Source of the DNA: Streptomyces sp. NBC_00510
Lineage (GTDB): Bacteria; Actinomycetota; Actinomycetes; Streptomycetales; Streptomycetaceae
Reading direction: 5' to 3'
Assembly (NCBI GenBank): GCA_036013505.1
Contig: CP107851.1
Location: 6,222,501-6,286,500, forward strand
Length of the DNA stretch: 64,000 nucleotides
The translations under genes and the position numbers were made by a program. Below are positions 51,963-59,915 of this stretch, piece by piece (position 1 is the first letter of the stretch; every line of letters starts with the position of its first letter). The notes under the pieces are model-generated. The model did no database searches, was not told the DNA's origin, and was given only the letters and a program-made list of their open reading frames with translations.

Positions 51963-52604
51963 GTGACCGAGACCACGACCACCCCCACCCCGGTGGACTT
52001 CTGGTTCGACCCCGCCTGCCCTTGGGCGTGGATGACCTCACGCTGGATGCTGGAGGTGGAGAAGGTGCGCCCCGTCGAGGTGCGCTGGCACGTGATGAGC
52101 CTCGCGGTGCTCAACGAGAACCGTGACGAGCTGCCCGAGCAGTACCGGGAGTTCCTGACCACGGCCTGGGGCCCGGTCCGCGTCTGCATCGCCGCCGAGC
52201 AGAAGTACGGCAGCAAGGTGCTCGGCCCCCTCTACACCGCCCTGGGCACCCGTATCCACAACCAGGGCCTCGGCCACAAGGACCACGACGTCATCGTCGC
52301 CGCCCTGGAGGAGGCGGGCCTGCCCGCCGACCTCGCCGACTTCGCCCGCAGCGACGCCTACGACGCGGAGCTGCGTGCCTCCCACCAGGAGGGCATCTCC
52401 AAGGTCGGCCAGGACGTCGGCACCCCGGTCATCGCGGTGCCCGGTGCCGACGGCGAGCAGATCGCCTTCTTCGGTCCGGTCGTCACGCCGGCGCCCAAGG
52501 GCGAGGCCGCGGCCCGCCTGTGGGACGGCACCCTGCTCGTCGCGTCGACCCCCGGCTTCTACGAGATCAAGCGGACCCGCGACCAGGGCCCGGTCTTCGA
52601 CTGA
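51963..52604 (+). CDS. Rv2466c-like mycothiol-dependent thioredoxin-fold oxidoreductase (DsbA family)
   Basis: 213-aa DsbA-like protein closely resembling mycobacterial Rv2466c, a mycothiol-dependent reductase that activates nitro-prodrugs: FWFDPACPWAWMTSRWMLEV, WHVMSLAVLNENRDELPEQY, ALGTRIHNQGLG, DVGTPVIAVPG (cis-Pro loop) and FFGPVVTPAPKGEAA. The active site is Cys19-Pro-Trp-Ala22, where Rv2466c has CPWC, so it is monothiolic. It is cytoplasmic. The GTG start gives a Thr-rich leader; GAGGAGAGAA lies just upstream. It could reduce mycothiolated proteins or small molecules through a mixed disulfide. It ends 15 bases from the convergent HAD gene. Confidence 0.92.
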   Translation: MTETTTTPTPVDFWFDPACPWAWMTSRWMLEVEKVRPVEVRWHVMSLAVLNENRDELPEQYREFLTTAWGPVRVCIAAEQKYGSKVLGPLYTALGTRIHNQGLGHKDHDVIVAALEEAGLPADLADFARSDAYDAELRASHQEGISKVGQDVGTPVIAVPGADGEQIAFFGPVVTPAPKGEAAARLWDGTLLVASTPGFYEIKRTRDQGPVFD

Positions 52605-52619
52605 GGCAGCCGGTCCGGT

Positions 52620-53321
52620 TCAAAAGTGCCGGAGCAGTTCGGGGAAGGCCGTCAGCCGCAGCACCCGCCCGTCGGCCGTGTCGAGCTCGGACTGCTCCAG
52701 CACCCAGGTGTTCTCGTTGGGGATGAACACCGCGCTCATCCCCGCCTCGCGCGCGGGCAGGATGTCCGACTTCGGGGAGTTCCCGATCATCCAGCTCCTG
52801 CCCGGCGCGTAGCCGTACCCCGCCAGCAGGTCGCGGTAGGTGTCCGCGGCCTTCTCCGGCACGATGTGCACCCCGCGGAAGCGGTCCGCCAGCCCCGAGG
52901 CGGCCACCTTGCGCGCCTGCTCCTCCTCGTCGCCCTTGGTGAGCAGCAGCAGCTCGTGGCGGGTGCCCAGCTCCTCCAGCGTGCTCGCCACACCGGGCAT
53001 CAGCTCCACCCGGTGCTCCACGAAGGCCACCGCCAGCTCGTCCACCCGCCGGAGCTCGGCCTGCGTGACGGGCCGCTCCCGCAGCCGCTCCAGGAGCTCG
53101 CCGAGGCTGCGCAGGAAGACCTTGCTGCCGTAGCCGTGGACGACCGCGTTCGCCGCCTCGATCTCGTTGAGCAGCGCCCTGATCTGCGCGCGGTCCAGGA
53201 CGGGATGGTCCACCCAGTCCAGGAAGTCCTCTATGACCCGCTCGAAGACCACGTTGTTCTCCCACAACGTGTCGTCCGCGTCGAAGACCAGTACCTGTCC
53301 GGTCAGCCGTGCCTCGTCCAT
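52620..53321 (-). CDS. HAD-superfamily hydrolase
   Basis: 233-aa haloacid-dehalogenase-like phosphatase. Motif I FDADDTLWENN gives the nucleophile and acid Asp, motif II is LLLTKGD, motif III the Lys of HIVPEK and motif IV GNSPKSDI. The helical cap (about residues 25-110) is of the C1 type. It would dephosphorylate a small metabolite; the YfnB/haloacid-dehalogenase type is likely, but the substrate cannot be read. It lies 54 bases downstream of the PfkB-type kinase gene on the same strand and may be cotranscribed. Confidence 0.93.
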   Translation of the reverse strand: MDEARLTGQVLVFDADDTLWENNVVFERVIEDFLDWVDHPVLDRAQIRALLNEIEAANAVVHGYGSKVFLRSLGELLERLRERPVTQAELRRVDELAVAFVEHRVELMPGVASTLEELGTRHELLLLTKGDEEEQARKVAASGLADRFRGVHIVPEKAADTYRDLLAGYGYAPGRSWMIGNSPKSDILPAREAGMSAVFIPNENTWVLEQSELDTADGRVLRLTAFPELLRHF

Positions 53322-53375
53322 CCCGCGAGCGTATCCAGCACCTGCCTCCTGGGGCCGCGCATTTTCCGCGCGGCG

Positions 53376-54305
53376 CTACGCGTGCCGTCCGGCGAGGGCC
53401 GCGTCCAGCTCCGCGCGGGACGGCGGATCGGCGCCCACCCGCGTGCAGTTGAGCGCCGCGGCCGTGACGCAGCGCTCCAGTACGGCGGCGAGCCCCTCCC
53501 GCGAGGCGGGGACACCCTCGCCGGCGATCGCGTCAAGCAGCGCCGCCTGGAAGGCGTCGCCCGCGCCGATGGTGTCGACGACGTCGACCTCGGGCGCGGC
53601 CACCCGTACGAGGGCACCGTCGGTCACCGCGAACGCGCCGTCCGGACCCAGCGTGACGACCGCGAGCCGCGGCCCCTCGGCGAGCAGCGCCCGGGCGGCC
53701 TCCTCCGGGGCGAGCCGCGGGAAGAGCCAGGCCAGGTCGGCGTCACTGGCCTTGACCACGTCGGTGACCCCGGCCAGCCGCAGGCACGCCCGGCGGTAGG
53801 CCAGCCGGTCGGGCTGGACGGCCGGGCGCACGTTGAGGTCGGCGACGACGGTGCGCCCCGGCAGGGCGTGCAGGTCGCGGCAGAGTTCCAGCACCCGCGT
53901 CGCACCCGGTTCGACCACCGCGGCGAGCGAACCGGTGTGCAGCACCGCGGTGTCCGCGGGCAGCGGCAGCCGCTCCGGGTCCCACGCGGCCAGGAAGTCG
54001 TAGGAGGCGGAGCCGTCCCGGTCCAGGTAGGCCATCGCCAGCGTGGTGCGCCCGGCCGGGCTCGTGGCGCGGACGACCTCGACCCCGGTGGACTCCAGGT
54101 GCGCCCGCACCAGTTCGCCGGGCGGGTCGTCGCCCCACGTGGTGACCAGGGTGGTGGGCCGCCCCAGCCGGTGCAGGCCGACCGCGACGTTGGCCGGGCT
54201 GCCGCCCGGCACGGGGGTGACCTGCCGCTCCCCGGAACGCCACAGCAGGTCGACGAGGACCTCGCCGACGACGCCGACGCGGGAGGGGGAGGACGGAGCG
54301 CTCAT
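53376..54305 (-). CDS. PfkB-family carbohydrate kinase (fructokinase-like)
   Basis: 309-aa ribokinase-family kinase. The N-terminal substrate motif is VGVVGEVLVDLL with VPGGSPANVAVGLHRLG; the C-terminal ATP/anion-hole signature is VDTIGAGDAFQAALL with catalytic Asp in GAGD. VVADLNVRPAVQ corresponds to the fructokinase DPNxR segment with a Leu change. It phosphorylates a sugar in the cytoplasm, most likely fructose or a similar ketose. The neighbouring HAD hydrolase may act on a related sugar phosphate; that link is inference from adjacency. Confidence 0.92.
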   Translation of the reverse strand: MSAPSSPSRVGVVGEVLVDLLWRSGERQVTPVPGGSPANVAVGLHRLGRPTTLVTTWGDDPPGELVRAHLESTGVEVVRATSPAGRTTLAMAYLDRDGSASYDFLAAWDPERLPLPADTAVLHTGSLAAVVEPGATRVLELCRDLHALPGRTVVADLNVRPAVQPDRLAYRRACLRLAGVTDVVKASDADLAWLFPRLAPEEAARALLAEGPRLAVVTLGPDGAFAVTDGALVRVAAPEVDVVDTIGAGDAFQAALLDAIAGEGVPASREGLAAVLERCVTAAALNCTRVGADPPSRAELDAALAGRHA

Positions 54306-54557
54306 GCGGGCAGCATAGGAGGCCGTCGTACGGGCGCCGGAGCGGTGTCGGACCCGGCCGGTGGCGCCGCTCCGGCGGTGATTGGAGAAACCCCACTAAG
54401 GCTCGGGTGACGAAGCTCACGCTCGGCGCCGCATCCTTGTAGGAAGGCGACCAACGCCGTGATCAGGCCTTTGTGATCGGCGGACGATGATCGGCGGGGG
54501 CGAGGCGGGTTAACGTCACGGTGTCCCGAACCGACCCTCACCCCGCGGAGTCACCCG

Positions 54558-55151
54558 ATGGCCAGCGCAGTTCCCGCCGCTTCCGCCGTACGGACCCACC
54601 CGGTCCTCGCCGACCTCATCCCCGCGTCGCGGTTGCGCGACGTGGCCCTCGTCGCCGGTGGCGCCGTACTGACCGGCCTGGCCGCGCAGTTGTCGGTCCC
54701 GGTCCCCGGGTCGCCGGTGCCCGTGACGGGCCAGACCTTCGCCGCGCTGCTGGTGGGCACCGCCCTCGGCGCTCGCCGCGGCTTCCTGGCGCTCGCGCTG
54801 TACGCGGTCGCCGGTGTCGCAGGCGTGCCGTGGTTCGCGGAGGGTTCGTCGGGCGCTGCGGCGCCGAGCTTCGGCTACATCCTCGGCATGGCGCTGGCGT
54901 CGGCGCTCGTGGGCGCGCTGGCCCGGCGGGGTGCGGACCGCAGCGTGTGGCGGATGGCCGGCGTCATGGTGGCCGGCAGCGCCGTCACCTACGCCGTGGG
55001 CGTCCCCTACCTCGCGCTGGCCGCGCACCTGACGCTGGGCCAGGCCGTGGCGCTGGGCCTGACCCCGTACCTCATCGGCGACGCGCTGAAGGCCGCCCTC
55101 GCCATGGGCGCGCTGCCCGCCGCCTGGAAGCTGGTCGACTGGCGCGACTGA
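54558..55151 (+). CDS. bioY: BioY, biotin transporter S component (ECF transporter)
   Basis: 197-aa membrane protein with about six TM helices. The conserved BioY segments are visible: VPVPGSPVPVTGQTFAALLVGTALGARRG, LYAVAGVAGVPWFAEGSSG, GYILGMALASALVG and LGLTPYLIGDALKAALA. It binds biotin and works with shared ECF energising proteins (BioM/BioN-type ATPase and T subunit) encoded elsewhere, or alone at low rate. The upstream 250 bases contain a 10-bp direct repeat (TGATCGGCGG at 54474 and 54488) as a possible regulator site. A perfect 16-bp hairpin follows. Confidence 0.95.
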   Translation: MASAVPAASAVRTHPVLADLIPASRLRDVALVAGGAVLTGLAAQLSVPVPGSPVPVTGQTFAALLVGTALGARRGFLALALYAVAGVAGVPWFAEGSSGAAAPSFGYILGMALASALVGALARRGADRSVWRMAGVMVAGSAVTYAVGVPYLALAAHLTLGQAVALGLTPYLIGDALKAALAMGALPAAWKLVDWRD

Positions 55152-55174
55152 CCGGCCACGACCTGCGACGCACC

Positions 55175-55210
55175 CGGGTGGGGGCGGGGCGAAGGCCCCG
55201 CCCCCACCCG
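55175..55210. terminator. bidirectional hairpin between bioY and the surface protein gene
   Basis: Perfect 16-bp stem (CGGGTGGGGGCGGGGC and complement) with a 4-base GAAG loop, between convergent genes ending at 55151 and 55218; TTCT follows on the plus strand. Confidence 0.9.
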
Positions 55211-55217
55211 TTCTCCG

Positions 55218-55964
55218 TCAGTGCCGTGGCGCCGGCCCGCGCCGGGTCAGCCACAGGCCCGCGCCGCCCGCGGCCAGCAGCAGGCCGCCGCCCAGCAGGA
55301 GGACGGCCGTGCGGCCGGGGGCGCCGGTGTCCGGCAGCGTGCCGGGTGCGGAGGGACCGGCGCTCGCGGAGGTGTCGGGGCCGAAGGGCACGTTGTCGGT
55401 GCCCAGCAGCAGCGGGGTGTCGGGGGCGTTCGGCGTTGGCTTGCCGGTGCCGAACGGAACCGGTCCCTGCTGCCACAGCAGGGTGCCGGTGTCGCCGAGC
55501 ATCACGGGCAGGCAGATCTTGCCCTTGCCCTGGAGGTCGTAGGTCGCGGACACGGTGTAGGTCCTGCTCTTCCCCGCGGCCAGTTTTCCGACGGCGCAGC
55601 TGAATCCGCTGTTGGAACCGTCCGGGAGCTGTGCCTTCGGAATCGGGTCGCAGCCCCGCACGGCGGTCACCGCGAGGGCGTCGAAACCGACCACCAGGAG
55701 CCGGAGCCCAGGGGACTGGGCGTCACTCTTGTTGACCACCCGGGCCGTGATCGAGGTCTTTTCTGTCGTGTTGTCGACGGAGATCCTGGACGGCAGTTCC
55801 GTGCTCACCTTCACCCCGGCCGGGGCGCTCGGACCAGGCGTACCCCCCTGGCCGCTGCCCGGCACGGGCTCGGCACCGTACACAGGTCCGGCGAACGCCA
55901 GCGCCAGCACCGCGGCCGCCGCGGCCGATTTCCGAACATGAATTCGCCGATTGAAAAGGCGCAT
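55218..55964 (-). CDS. LPDTG-type cell-wall-anchored surface protein
   Basis: 248-aa exported protein: signal peptide about 1-31 (ending VYGAEPV), a beta-sandwich-like ectodomain (about 45-160, VKVSTELPSRISVDN to KICLPVMLGDTG) with three to four Cys, a Pro/Ser-rich spacer, sortase motif LPDTG, a hydrophobic helix (TAVLLLGGGLLLAAGGAGLW) and a basic tail. A sortase would link it to peptidoglycan. Most Streptomyces sortase E substrates carry LAXTG, so LPDTG is the less common form. No sortase gene is nearby. It is divergent from the membrane kinase gene. Confidence 0.9.
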   Translation of the reverse strand: MRLFNRRIHVRKSAAAAAVLALAFAGPVYGAEPVPGSGQGGTPGPSAPAGVKVSTELPSRISVDNTTEKTSITARVVNKSDAQSPGLRLLVVGFDALAVTAVRGCDPIPKAQLPDGSNSGFSCAVGKLAAGKSRTYTVSATYDLQGKGKICLPVMLGDTGTLLWQQGPVPFGTGKPTPNAPDTPLLLGTDNVPFGPDTSASAGPSAPGTLPDTGAPGRTAVLLLGGGLLLAAGGAGLWLTRRGPAPRH

Positions 55965-56144
55965 TTTTCTTCCCTCTTCTGCCCCGCATCAGCGGTATCT
56001 GAAGAGAGGTACCACAAGATTCCGGGCAACTATGCTGTCATGGTGGCAAGTTCATACTTCTGTCCCGGTCCCCGCGTGAATTGCGGGCCACCGGACAGGA
56101 ATTGAGGGGCATGGGGAATTCTTCCCGCAGTGGGGAGTCCGGGC

Positions 56145-57851
56145 ATGGTGGGAAATGCGGGTGGTGAGGTGCGCGGCCGGCTGGTGGTCGGCCGCTACCG
56201 ACTGGGGGAGCCGATCGGTCAGGGCGGCATGGGCCGCGTCTGGCGGGCGGTCGACGAGGTGCTGGACCGGCAGGTCGCGGTCAAGGAGATGCGACTGGAC
56301 GACATGGAGGCGGAGGACGCCCGGGTCCGTCGCGAGCGCAGCCTGCGGGAGGCGCGCGCCACGGCCCGGATCGACCACCCGAACGTGGTCCGGATCTACG
56401 ACGTGGTCCAGGAGGACGACCGGCTCTGGATCGTGATGGAGCTGGTCGACTGCCGGTCCCTGGAACAGATGCTGGCGCAGGACGGCCCGGTGGCCGTGAC
56501 CGAGGCCGTACGGATCGGGACCGGGCTGGCCCGCGCGCTGCGCGAGGTGCACGCGGTCGGCGTGCTGCACCGCGACATCAAGCCCGGCAACGTGCTGATC
56601 GACGCCCGGGGACGGGTCGTCCTCACCGACTTCGGCATCGCGGCGATCCAGGACGCCACGGCGCTGACGATGGCCGGGATGCTGGTCGGCTCGCCCGACT
56701 ACATGGCCCCCGAGCGCGTGGAGGGCCGCCACCAGGGACCGCCGTCGGACCTGTGGTCCCTGGGCGCGACCCTCTGCGCCGCCCTCGAGGGCAGGTCCCC
56801 GTTCTCCCGCGCCACCACCCTGGCCACGCTGCACGCGGTGCTCTACGAGGAGCCCCTGCTGCCGGCCGGCGCCGGGCCGCTCCACGGCACCCTGGCGGCC
56901 CTGCTGCGCAAGGACCCGGCGGAGCGGATGACCCTGGACGGCCTCGACGAGGCGCTCGCGGCCCTCGCCGCGCCCCCGGGCGGCCCGACCGTCGTCACCC
57001 GGCAGGCGCCGCCGCCCCCGGAGGAGGGGCGCACCCCGACGCTCGCCGTCGGACGGGCCGCCCGGGAGCCGGCTGGCGGACCGGAAGCGGCGCCCGAGCC
57101 GCAGGACGCCGTCCCGCCGGGCTGGGAGCGCCGCATCACGGAGGCATCACCGGCGCCAGGACCGGAACCGGACCCCGGACCGCGACAGGGCCCCGGACCG
57201 GAGCCGGACCCCGCGGCGCCGCCGGTGTCCCCGCGCCCCCCGGCCTCCTCGCGCGTCCGACGGGTGGCCCTGCTGACCGCCGCGGGAGCGTCCGCCGCGG
57301 CCGTCGCCGTCACCGCCGTCCTGCTCACTGCGCCGCGCACCGGCCATCGCGAGGGCCCCGTCGTCGCGGGCACCAGCCGTCCCCCGTCCACCGGCGCCAC
57401 CTCGTCCACCGGCACGTCCACCGGCACTCCCGCCCCCGGGGAGCGCAACGAGACCGGCTTCGCCTGGGAGCCGCCGCGGGGCTGGACGCGCAGCGCCAAG
57501 AGCCCGTCCAACGTCCACTACCACGCCCCGGACGGACGGCAGGAGATCGCCGCCTCGTACGCACTCGCACGGGGCGGCGATCTCCTGGAGCAGTGGCGCG
57601 CCTTCGAGGCCGGTTCCCACGACGTGCCCGGCTACCGGAAGACCCGGCTGGAGCGGACGTCGTTCCGCGGTCGTCCCGCCGTCGTGTGGGAGTACGCCTT
57701 CACCCAGGCCGGCGCGCCCTGGCGGGCGCGGCAGCTCGGCTTCACCGAGGGGGGCAAGTCGTACCAGCTGAACGTCTGGTACGCGGCTTCCGCCGAGTCC
57801 GCCGCGCTGGCCGCCTACGACCGGGTGGGGGAGTCCTTCCGGCCCTTGTGA
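56145..57851 (+). CDS. transmembrane Ser/Thr protein kinase (PASTA-less, PknB-like catalytic domain)
   Basis: 568-aa receptor-like kinase. The catalytic domain spans about 17-275: IGQGGMGRVWRAVD loop, Lys47 (VAVKEM), HRDIKPGN (Asp144), DFG (Asp162) and MVGSPDYMAPE-type activation segment. A Pro/Glu-rich juxtamembrane region (280-370), one TM (about 373-395) and an extracytoplasmic domain (about 430-568, GFAWEPPRGWTRSAKSPSNV to AAYDRVGESFRPL) follow. The sensor domain is not PASTA and resembles a secreted beta-rich domain. The ATG at 56145 has GGGGAG upstream; a GTG at 56130 has no such site. The 3' end overlaps the convergent permease gene by 37 bases. Confidence 0.92.
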   Translation: MVGNAGGEVRGRLVVGRYRLGEPIGQGGMGRVWRAVDEVLDRQVAVKEMRLDDMEAEDARVRRERSLREARATARIDHPNVVRIYDVVQEDDRLWIVMELVDCRSLEQMLAQDGPVAVTEAVRIGTGLARALREVHAVGVLHRDIKPGNVLIDARGRVVLTDFGIAAIQDATALTMAGMLVGSPDYMAPERVEGRHQGPPSDLWSLGATLCAALEGRSPFSRATTLATLHAVLYEEPLLPAGAGPLHGTLAALLRKDPAERMTLDGLDEALAALAAPPGGPTVVTRQAPPPPEEGRTPTLAVGRAAREPAGGPEAAPEPQDAVPPGWERRITEASPAPGPEPDPGPRQGPGPEPDPAAPPVSPRPPASSRVRRVALLTAAGASAAAVAVTAVLLTAPRTGHREGPVVAGTSRPPSTGATSSTGTSTGTPAPGERNETGFAWEPPRGWTRSAKSPSNVHYHAPDGRQEIAASYALARGGDLLEQWRAFEAGSHDVPGYRKTRLERTSFRGRPAVVWEYAFTQAGAPWRARQLGFTEGGKSYQLNVWYAASAESAALAAYDRVGESFRPL

Positions 57852-59278
57852 AGCAGCTGGCGCACCACCGCGACGGCGACCACGCCGAGCCCCACCAGCA
57901 CCGAGACGACCACCTGGTCCCGACCGCCGCCGTCGGCGGTGTCGGTGAGCATGTAGCCGAGCACGAACACGATCATCGCGATCGTCGCCCAGGTCAGGTA
58001 CGGGTACAGCCACATCCGCACCCGCAGCCGCTCCGGGGCCTCCTTCAGGATGATCTTCCGCATGCGCAGCTGGGAGAAGCAGATCACCAGCCACACGAAC
58101 AGCGCGATCGCACCGGAGGCGTTGAGCAGGAAGAGGAAGACGGTGTCGGGGTACTTGTAGTTGAAGAAGACCGCGACGAAGCCGAAGACGACCGAGCCCA
58201 GGATCGCCGCCTGCGGCACACCGCGCTTGGTGGTGCGGGCGAACGCCTTCGGCGCGTCACCGCGCCGGCCCAGCGAGAAGGCCATGCGCGAGGCCGTGTA
58301 GAGGCCGGAGTTGAGGCAGGACAGCACGGCCGTGAGCACGATCACGTTCATGATCTGGCCGGCGTGCGCGATGCCGATCGAGTTCAGCGCGGCGACGTAG
58401 GAGCCGTCCTTGGCGATCGACGGGTCGTTCCACGGCAGCAGCGACACCACGATGAAGATCGAGCCCAGGTAGAAGACGCCGATCCGCCAGATCACGCTGT
58501 TGGTGGCCTTGGTGACCGCGCGCTCGGGGTCGGCGGACTCGCCCGCGGCCAGTGTGACGATCTCGCTGCCCATGAAGGAGAACACGACCAGTAGCACACC
58601 GGTGAGGATCTTGCCGGGGCCGTTGGGGAGGAAGCCGCCGTGCGCGGTGAGGTTGCCCAGCCCCACGGCGTCGTCGTGGCTGCCGGGCAGCACGCCGAAG
58701 ACCGCGAGCGCGCCGAGCACGATGAAGCCGGCGATGGCCACGACCTTGATCCCGGCGAACCAGAACTCGAACTCGCCGTAGGAGGCCACCGAGGCCAGGT
58801 TGGTCGCGGTGAGCACGACCATCACGATCAGCGCCCAGCCCCACTGGGGCACGGCCGGGACCCAGCCCTCCAGGATCTTGGCCCCGGCGGTCGCCTCGAC
58901 CGCCAGCACCACGACCCAGAAGAACCAGTACAGCCAGCCGATGGAGAAGCCGGCCCAGCGGCCCAGCGCGCGATCGGCGTAGGCGGAGAAGGAGCCGGAG
59001 GTGGGGTTCGCGGCCGCCATCTCGCCCAGCATGCGCATGACGAAGACGACCATGGTGCCGACGAGGGCGTACGACAGGAGGATGCCGGGGCCGGCGGCGG
59101 CGATGCCGGAGGCGGAGCCGACGAAGAGGCCGGCGCCGATCACGCCGCCGATCGCGATCATCGACAGGTGGCGGTTCTTGAGCCCGGCCTTCAGGCCCGA
59201 GCCGTCCTGCTGTTCCGTCGCGGCCTCGTGGGCCGGAGCGGTGGAGTCGGCCACTGGGGTGGGGGGACGTGTACTCAT
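57815..59278 (-). CDS. amino-acid permease (APC superfamily, GabP/AnsP-like)
   Basis: 487-aa membrane transporter with 12 predicted TM helices. The N-terminal signature KNRHLSMIAIGGVIGAGLFVGSASGI marks the amino-acid/GABA permease group; GSFSAYADRALGRWAGFSIGW and SGLYTASRMAFSLGRRGDAPK follow in the usual positions. It imports an amino acid, perhaps GABA, proline or asparagine, by proton symport; exact specificity cannot be read. The 3' end overlaps the kinase gene by 37 bases on the opposite strand. It is divergent from rpiB. Confidence 0.93.
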   Translation of the reverse strand: MSTRPPTPVADSTAPAHEAATEQQDGSGLKAGLKNRHLSMIAIGGVIGAGLFVGSASGIAAAGPGILLSYALVGTMVVFVMRMLGEMAAANPTSGSFSAYADRALGRWAGFSIGWLYWFFWVVVLAVEATAGAKILEGWVPAVPQWGWALIVMVVLTATNLASVASYGEFEFWFAGIKVVAIAGFIVLGALAVFGVLPGSHDDAVGLGNLTAHGGFLPNGPGKILTGVLLVVFSFMGSEIVTLAAGESADPERAVTKATNSVIWRIGVFYLGSIFIVVSLLPWNDPSIAKDGSYVAALNSIGIAHAGQIMNVIVLTAVLSCLNSGLYTASRMAFSLGRRGDAPKAFARTTKRGVPQAAILGSVVFGFVAVFFNYKYPDTVFLFLLNASGAIALFVWLVICFSQLRMRKIILKEAPERLRVRMWLYPYLTWATIAMIVFVLGYMLTDTADGGGRDQVVVSVLVGLGVVAVAVVRQLLHKGRKDSPTRS

Positions 59279-59419
59279 GGGGTGGCATGAAACACGGCCC
59301 GGCTGGACCGGGGGAACCTTTGATTCCGTTTTGTTGTCTTACCCTCAAGGCACCCTCAAATCCCCCTCACGCAACACCCACGGCATGTCGCCCAGCGTGC
59401 CCGTGCGACACTCGTCCGT

Positions 59420-59908
59420 ATGCGCGTGTACCTCGGTTCCGACCATGCCGGCTTTGAACTCAAGAACCACCTTGTGGAGTGGCTCGAGGCCAACGGGCAC
59501 GAGCCCGTCGACTGCGGCCCGCACATTTACGACGCCCAGGACGACTACCCGCCGTTCTGCCTGCGCGCCGCGGAGCGCACCGCCGCGGACCCCGGCTCCC
59601 TCGGCATCGTGATCGGCGGCTCGGGCAACGGCGAGGCCATCGCGGCCAACAAGGTCAAGGGCGTGCGGGCCGCGCTCGCCTGGAGCCAGGAGACCGCGAC
59701 CCTCGGCCGCGAGCACAACGACGCCAACGTCATCAGCATCGGCGCCCGCATGCACACCACCGACGAGGCCACCAAGTTCGTCGAGGTCTTCCTCGGCACG
59801 CCCTACTCGGGTGAGCCGCGCCACACCCGCCGCATCGACATGCTCACCGCGTACGAGACCACCGGCGAGCTGCCCCCGATCCCGCCGCACCACCCGCAGG
59901 AGGGCTGA
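59420..59908 (+). CDS. rpiB: ribose-5-phosphate isomerase B (actinobacterial type)
   Basis: 162-aa RpiB/LacAB-fold isomerase interconverting ribose-5-phosphate and ribulose-5-phosphate. MRVYLGSDHAGFELKNHLVEWL and GGSGNGEAIAANKVKGVRAAL are the phosphate- and sugar-binding loops, and HNDANVISIGAR is conserved. The catalytic Cys of E. coli RpiB is missing; a Glu (about residue 72, in GNGE) sits where mycobacterial RpiB uses Glu as the base. The DNA glycosylase gene follows 7 bases later, probably cotranscribed. Confidence 0.96.
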   Translation: MRVYLGSDHAGFELKNHLVEWLEANGHEPVDCGPHIYDAQDDYPPFCLRAAERTAADPGSLGIVIGGSGNGEAIAANKVKGVRAALAWSQETATLGREHNDANVISIGARMHTTDEATKFVEVFLGTPYSGEPRHTRRIDMLTAYETTGELPPIPPHHPQEG

Positions 59909-59915
59909 TCCGGGC

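Noticed and set aside
48119..52126. Open frame of 1335 codons on the plus strand
   Set aside because: Antisense shadow of the nuclease-like and second aminopeptidase genes; no domain or ribosome-binding site.
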